Assembly (NCBI GenBank): GCA_008508345.1
Contig: QNGE01000848.1
Coordinates: 95,478-159,477, forward strand
Length of the DNA: 64,000 nucleotides
Origin: Paragonimus westermani
Taxonomy: Eukaryota > Platyhelminthes > Trematoda > Plagiorchiida > Troglotrematidae
Direction of reading: 5' to 3'
The notes below the pieces were generated by a model. That model worked only from the letters and a program-made list of their open reading frames with translations, ran no database searches and was not told the DNA's origin. Positions 58,013-64,000 of this stretch are shown here, piece by piece. Numbering within the stretch: position 1 is the stretch's first letter; every line of letters begins with the position of its first letter. Position numbers and translations under genes: made by a program.

Positions 58013-61000
58013 GTGGAAAGCAAAGAAAACGTGCAACGGTTCGAGGTTGCCAGGCTTGGGCAAGCGGCGGAGTCTTTCGCGTTCGCTATTACTCTGCAAG
58101 AATTAATGGACAGGACACTATCAGAATTGGACTGCGAATCAAAAACGCAGTTGCTGTCAGAGCGGATTACTGAAGCTCTCGCGATGGCCGTTCAGGACCA
58201 ATTCCTTATTGACCATCTCGCACGGCGGAAGGACCTTGATAAGCATGTGAAGGTGAAGCGGGAGTTTGGAGTTACGTCCATAGCTTTGACGGATGTGAAC
58301 TACACTAAGGACGGACACAGATTAGAGAGGCAGAAGGCAGTGTGGTAGCTGGCAGCCGGTACAGCTGTAGTGAGAAGAACACCACGGGTAGACACCACGA
58401 TAGACAAAGAAACTGCTTCAACTGTGATGAAAAGGGGCAGTGGAATAGAGTGTTCAACTCGTCGGTTCAAGAGGTTTGAAAACAGTTTTCCACGATTGTT
58501 GTCTTGTTGGGCGGATCAACTAGTAGTGGGAGTTGTTGAGAGAGTGGGCTTCATATACAAGGGTTGCAATTGACGGAAAGATAGAACGATACTTGGTTGA
58601 TATAGGGGCGGCCATTTCGTCGATTGCTCGTGTAAGGAAACAAAACGTAAAACCGGCATATATGATTAAAAGGACAGTTGGAGGCCATTGTCTACTAGTT
58701 GATGGTGTGGGGGTACGTATTGTCAGCTATATCGTTAAGTACACTTGCACTGTGTTCTCAGAGACTAGGCAGACGATCCTGGCAGCCGCTTTTCTCGCTC
58801 CGACAAGTGTGATGATTGACCTAAAGCTCAGAAAGCTGTCAACCATGTACGATAGTCTGACACTCAGAGGACAATACCAGAATATATCCAACCGAATACA
58901 CATAGCAAAAACCGCCGTTTGCACAACCTTCTTACTGCAGTTCATGGTCGAGAAATACGCTGAGTTATTCACTAACAACGATAATCCGTACGCCTGTTGC
59001 AGTCAGATTACATATGAAATACCTACAACTGGAACATTTCGGCGGCGTAAAATATCCGTTAATCTTGAACGGAAAACGAAAAGTTGAATGCAAAACATGC
59101 TGGATGAGGATGTCATCAAAGACGCCAACAGTCCATATAATTTGTCTTTCTTCCTGGTGATGAAATTTAACAGGAAATACCACTTTTTTGTACTCTAGAA
59201 GACTGGGTGGGGCTACGTAGAATAGCAGCTGTGCCAGTACTGTCCATCGCCGATATTTTTGATAAGTTGCAAAGGGCGAAGATCTTCGCACTGTTGAACT
59301 TACGTTCCGGATACTAGCAGGTAACAATCAAACCCACGGATGATGAGAAAATCACATTCACGGTGAGTGAAAACAATGTCAATTAAAGTGTATGCTGTTT
59401 GGATTATTCGGGGCATCATTCACAATCAGACGCCTGATGGTTCAGTGTGTAAAAGGACTGGATAATGTGGCGGTATATCGAGATGATGTTGTGGTAGACA
59501 GTAATACAGAATCTGAACATGTCGCCAATCTGGATGTTATCTTAAATCAAATTAATAACTCAGGACTCCGGACTAACGCCAGTAAGTCATCGATGGTGCC
59601 ACTCGGGCACAAGTTGGGTCGAAAACAAAATCAACGCTTCACCTGGAAAAATAATGATAGTCAGAAAATCCGTGGCCCGAATTCTAAGCTCACACTGAGA
59701 CGATTTCTAGGTCGAGCAGGATACTACAGTCAGCTCCTTGAAACTTTTCACTCCAGTACATCACGATCGTACGAATTTCTTTGAAGAGACGGGTAATTTG
59801 AATAGACCGACGATGCCCAGATAGTAGTCACACGAGCGCCACGAGAGATGAACCAGTAACAACTATCGCCGGAACTTTCGAATACGAAGGAAACGTTCGT
59901 CGTAGCAGCATATTCCAGTGACCATGGCACTGAGACAGTACTCAAGCACAAAGAAGAAATAATCGAATATGCCAGCACAGTCCTGACCTCAACGGAGCAG
60001 AAGTACTAAATCATTGAGAACGAATGTATGTTAATCGCCTGAGCACCGGATAAGTGGAGGTCGTATTTGTTAGGACAACGGTTCCACGTGGAGAAGATTC
60101 ACAAACCTCAAGGGTGGACCAGGACTGTGAGGGATCCGACAGGCAAATTAATCCGATGGGCATTGTGTTTGCAGGAATATGATACACTGCGACCGACTAT
60201 GTGCCCGGATCTGGCAATTGCGTCGCTGATTTTTCCTCTCGAGTTCAAAGGGACTTTCGGGGTTGACAGCTTAGTAATGGAGCAGGACCCACAAACACTA
60301 GTGCGTCTACAGCGTCAGGACGAGATACTGCGGAAGATGGTTGGAGCTCTGGCAACAGGGGTGTGGATCCCAACAAATACCGAGTTTGGAGAGCTGAAAG
60401 TGATCGCTTCTTAATAGAGAGGAATTGGCTTGAACAGTTCGGGCGTAGTAACCTGACAGTGTGACGTTCGTTACTCCCGTATAGCAGTTATCTCGAGACA
60501 ACTGAGGGTAAACCGGAAGCAAAGTCCCATGAAATGGCACACTCCGGACGCAACAGGAAATGCAATCTGCTGCAATATACAGCACGTAAACCGAAGATGA
60601 AAGAGGACTTGACAGCTTACATGCTTCCATGCCAACAGCGTCAGCTACTGGAAGGCGACAGTGAGTGAGCCAAGCAACTCTTACGACCGATACCGGTCTT
60701 TTAAATCGGCGAACTCTGTTCGGCATGTCTTATGGGCCCATCTTCACCGAGTGCTCGTGGTAACCAGTGCGTTCTGGTCATGACAGAACATTTTATCTGT
60801 CGGATCGAAGCGAATGGTGCTCAAGACCAAAAAGCACCTACGGTGGGAGACATGGCGATGAAACATATCGGAGTCATAGCGTACCAAAGGCGATCTTCGC
60901 GGACTGAGGACTGTGCTCTGAAAGTGAGGGGTTTCGAACAGGCTTGCAGAAACGGTGAATCAAGCGTATTCGAATGACACCATATAACCCACTGAATGTA

Positions 61001-61600
61001 AAAAGCGAACGATCAAGGACTGGTTATCAGCTAGGGGAGACGAATGAGAGTCCGCATTACCACTGATTTTATTGGCCCACCGCGCACCTGTTCAGGCCAG
61101 CACGAAAAAATAGTCATATCAGATGATGTGCGGTAGAACCCCTCGACTTTTGCTGGATCAGTACATTGGATTATGGCTACAGTGCAGTGATTTTTTTTGA
61201 GAAGTGGTTGCAGAAAGAAAAGCCGAACGAAATCTGGAGGCGCCACAAGTATACATAAAATACCAGTCGGTAGCACACCCGCTCGGCAAAGCTAGAGCGT
61301 TCAATCTAGGAGAAAGGATGGAATATTGAGATCACTGGAGCGCAGGTGCCAGCGACCCACGCTTAAGAAAACTTCTGCTCAAATGGAACGATCCGTATTC
61401 GATAATTTCTAAACGGATCCCGGTATCCACGATCAAGATGGATGGCAAGACGAAATGAGTGCATGACAATGGGCTAGTAAAGTGGCAGGATATACCGGCG
61501 CAGCACATACAAAGGAGATCAATGAGCCAAGAGGCGCCGTCCGGACAGAGCTTGTCAGCAGGTGCAAAGGAACCAAGAAACTTCAGAAGGGAGAGGTGTC
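58013..61600 (+). mobile_element. Ty3/Gypsy LTR retrotransposon, element G2 (degenerate), internal region
   Basis: A second Gypsy element in the same orientation, more decayed and not a close copy of G1. Gag: 58013-58348 (LGQAAESFAFAITLQELMDR, then LLSERITEALAMAVQDQFLI and HLARRKDLDKHV). Protease: about 58590-58625, YLVDIGAAISSI, with the active-site DTG changed to DIG. RT: RIAAVPVLSIADIFDKLQRA and LFGLFGASFTIRRLMV then VAVYRDDVVVDSNTESEHVA (YRDD kept). RNase H: YASTVLTSTEQKY, YLLGQRFHVEKIHKPQGWTR and RWALCLQEYD. Integrase: MGPSSPSARGNQCVLVMTEH then CRIEANGAQDQKAPTVGDMA, and LILLAHRAPVQASTKK then YQMMCGRTPRLLLDQYIG. Its 5' LTR was not found. Confidence 0.85.
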
Positions 61601-62110
61601 TTTTATGATAAGTTTTACACACCAGGATTTCTGTATAGACCACTCCGCGTGCTGGTGAGTTATCTTTTTCGGTTCCCTTAGCCTGTTAACCTTGTGCCAC
61701 TTGTGCCCTTTTATTTCGAAAATCGGTTAAGTCGTTCACCGAAATTGAACGACTAATTGCGTCGACTTTAATGTAATTCAAAAGTTACACGCAACGTTAA
61801 GCTGACTTGTTTGATCTGTTGCGCACGTGCGAATTTGTGCTTGATGGCACCCTGCCTATGTTAATTGACCTGTCTGCCTTGCCGTTTGCCGAACAGTTTG
61901 AGGTGCGGTTACCTGTGATCGACTAACCATACTGATCCGCTCAAATGGCGTTAAGTTTGTTCCGACTGTGTTTACAGCCGTGGAAGCGATTCGGTGACTT
62001 CCTTAGTCTTGAATTATCATGCATACATTTCTGCCGGAGAGCTAAGACGGGCCAACTACGTAGGCAGAACTAAGCGATCGGGTCAATAAACGCATTTCAG
62101 TTTGTGTCCG
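61592..62110 (+). repeat. probable 3' LTR of element G2
   Basis: A purine-rich tract (CAGAAGGGAGAGG, about 61577-61591) is followed by TGTCTTTTATGATAAG, a typical tract-to-LTR junction. The segment runs without coding similarity to a polyadenylation-type AATAAA in GGTCAATAAACGCATTTC at about 62080-62097. The LTR 3' end (CA) is not fixed because no second LTR copy was found to compare. Confidence 0.5.
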
Positions 62111-62849
62111 CAAAACGCTCACGGATTGCATAAAGGCTCAATCAGGTCAGAATGTAGCAAGTCGTGAAGAACCGGTGTTACTAGTCTCTCGACTCTTACC
62201 GCTATTGACTTAAATTGGTCCTGGAGAAGACCCTTCGGGTATGGTATGCAATGAGGTCAAAAGCTTCGCCAGTTTACGATGACGGTAATAGTTAACGATT
62301 GGAAACCACCCGTTTGCTTACGGAACGACTAGTTCGTAACAGAATACCCATCGATGGTTGTTGATTTTGGTTTTTACAGACTGCAGTGTCTATCTGATGA
62401 GAGGCAACGAGTTGTGCTAGAAAGATACAAAAAACCGCATCTTACTTCTCTGTTCAAATTCGCCGCGAGAAAAATGTTGTTTTGTTTTCTAAATATTCTC
62501 ACGTGAAGTCGACATTGTTATTCAAACGATATTGTGGTCAGCGTGGATCACTAAATTGAGCAATTAGGTATAATGAGAAGATTTTCCTTGATTTGTGCAT
62601 TCTCTTTTTTTAAACTGTCAACAGGGAAAAAAATTCGCCGGCTGCGAACCACTAAATTCTTTGACTTCTTAAGCAAGTTTATACGAAGGAAGTTGAAATG
62701 CATGTCAAAATCTCAGTTATAATTAACTTCGTATGCAAACCTTATAGACATAGCCTAATGACGACTTAGCCGGCATGGTGACCATAGACAAGGCGGACTG
62801 AGAGTCCAAATAGTGACCATCCTAAGTGTAACACAAAAGTTCCATGCAA

Positions 62850-63510
62850 ATAATATACCGAATCACAGCATATTGACAAAAGAGAAGTCTCAGAAAGTGT
62901 GCGAATTCTGCTGTAAGATCATCAGTAGAAGTACGATTGAAGTGAAACTGTTTGAGCGTCATGCACAGCATGGATTGAGAACATCCCAATCACAACATTC
63001 CTGAGAATGATCACCATATGTGGTCATTATGTTGTATATTCACAAATTCTACTTCCACTTGAACGTTGCTGTCAATGTTGATTGATGAGTGCCTCTAACC
63101 ATATACCAACGTGCAACTGAACGGATCAACACAAATATGTCACAACCTGACAGTCAGATTTCACGTGAAAAGGTCAAGAGAAACAAATATCGGTACAGTC
63201 AAATTTCAAATCATCTGATCATAACAACAAGATGTCAGGATGCATTTCAAATGAGCAACGGCAACCAGAAGTAGCCAGTCAGATTCCAAGCCTAAAGGTC
63301 ATTCCACCATTGTATACAAAGTTGGGCATTCATCGACCGACACCAGCCATAACGCTTGAACCTATACATTCAAACTTTCGTGCACAAATGGTATCAACTT
63401 GTGTGGTGATAAAAAGTTTGTAATTTAAATGCCAAATTCGGCAATTACCGAATTCTGAAACCATCAAACCCAACTACAAAATCTACTTCTATTTCCGTCA
63501 TTTGGAACAC
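62850..63510 (+). mobile_element. old Penelope-like element relic
   Basis: About 63255-63480 aligns by eye with the terminal repeat of PLE copies 1 and 2: GGCAACCAGAAGTAGCCAGT, then GGCATTCATCGACCGAC, ACATTCAAACTTTCG, AAGTTTGTAATTTAAATGCC, AATTCGGCAATTACCGAATT and CCATCAAACCCAACTAC correspond in order to the right arm of those copies. The hammerhead-like core is destroyed here. The sequence before it may be a decayed GIY-YIG end (GGATCAACACAAATATGTCA against the SINKHIELD coding segment). Confidence 0.55.
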
Positions 63511-64000
63511 AATGCTTCATAATCGAATGTTTATCTATTCGTATTTTTGCTTGCGCTAGTACGTCGAGTTTTCAGATACAGAAACTGCACAAAACCCAAA
63601 ATTAACCGGCTCAGGTTAGATATGACAATGTAGAATGATATTCGTAGCACTTCGATCATTCTCAGAACTTGAAAGCCAATCGAACCTTTCATAGCTAGAT
63701 TGATACACAGGAGCACTCTGGTTATGCTGGATACTTCCATCACCCGTTCGGTTTAACGCAACCTTCACACCATCGGAAACCAGATAGAAATGTTTGTTCG
63801 ACCGTTCAGACAAACAACTCGTCTAGTGGTATCATTCACTGTCCACAGAGCAATCGCGTTTATGTTCGGTAGGACACTCAAGCCATTGAGGACAAACAGG
63901 GGACTGCAATTATTGATAGAACGAAGATAAGCACACCGTATTCAGGCCGGCATGATTACCTACTTTTCTTTAAATACCCAGACAGAGAAGCTGATCAGCA
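63511..64000. other. no recognisable gene
   Basis: Short open frames on the minus strand (63531-63813) resemble no family I know. Confidence 0.4.

Noticed and set aside
1..64000. CRISPR arrays, operons, bacterial promoters or ribosome-binding sites
   Set aside because: None seen; the sequence is eukaryotic with spliced genes and metazoan retroelements.

Overview
This window looks like nuclear DNA of a parasitic flatworm (trematode or pseudophyllidean-type cestode; I cannot choose between them). Reasons: exons are short and separated by kilobase introns, most of the sequence carries no open reading frame, and the recognisable repeats are RTE-like non-LTR elements with (GAT)n tails, Penelope-like elements (PLEs), Ty3/Gypsy LTR elements and tRNA-derived SINEs. 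It is a draft scaffold: there is one 604-N gap (15933-16536) and four single-N contig joins (9602, 11680, 37716, 49392).

Two host genes can be named. On the plus strand, 5942-6313 is the last coding exon of the spliceosomal protein SmB/B' (SNRPB); its Sm-domain exons were not found. On the minus strand, eight exons between 51580 and 21904 join with matching phases into 544 codons of a type IV (zeta/iota class) diacylglycerol kinase: the end of the kinase accessory domain, a linker, then C-terminal ankyrin repeats. The catalytic and C1 exons must lie upstream, and the final C-terminal exon was not identified. This gene has a 37-nt micro-exon and an apparent GC-AG intron.

Layout: 1-145 RTE 3' end; 1.5-3.6 kb two stacked RTE relics; 5.9-6.3 kb SNRPB exon; 9.25-9.89 kb compact PLE with target-site duplication; 14.9-16.6 kb RTE with intact YADD but interrupted by the gap; 21.9-51.6 kb the DGK gene, with introns holding a second compact PLE (24.3-25.0), a (CAC)n(CAT)n microsatellite (23.3), a 1518-bp perfect duplication that is almost certainly an assembly artefact (36.2-39.2), a Gypsy integrase relic (41.2-41.8), a PLE relic (44.2-44.85), a PLE with reverse transcriptase and GIY-YIG domains (47.5-48.9) and two SINEs (49.2-49.4, 50.5-50.7); 53.5-62.1 kb two degenerate Ty3/Gypsy elements head to tail; 62.8-63.5 kb an old PLE relic.

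The most distinctive biology is the pair of about 640-bp Penelope-like insertions. Each is bounded by a 12-13 bp target-site duplication, is built as an inverted repeat, and carries a hammerhead-ribozyme-like core in each arm on opposite strands. All transposon-encoded proteins seen here are broken by stops, frameshifts or mutated catalytic residues, so they are fossils or at best non-autonomous.
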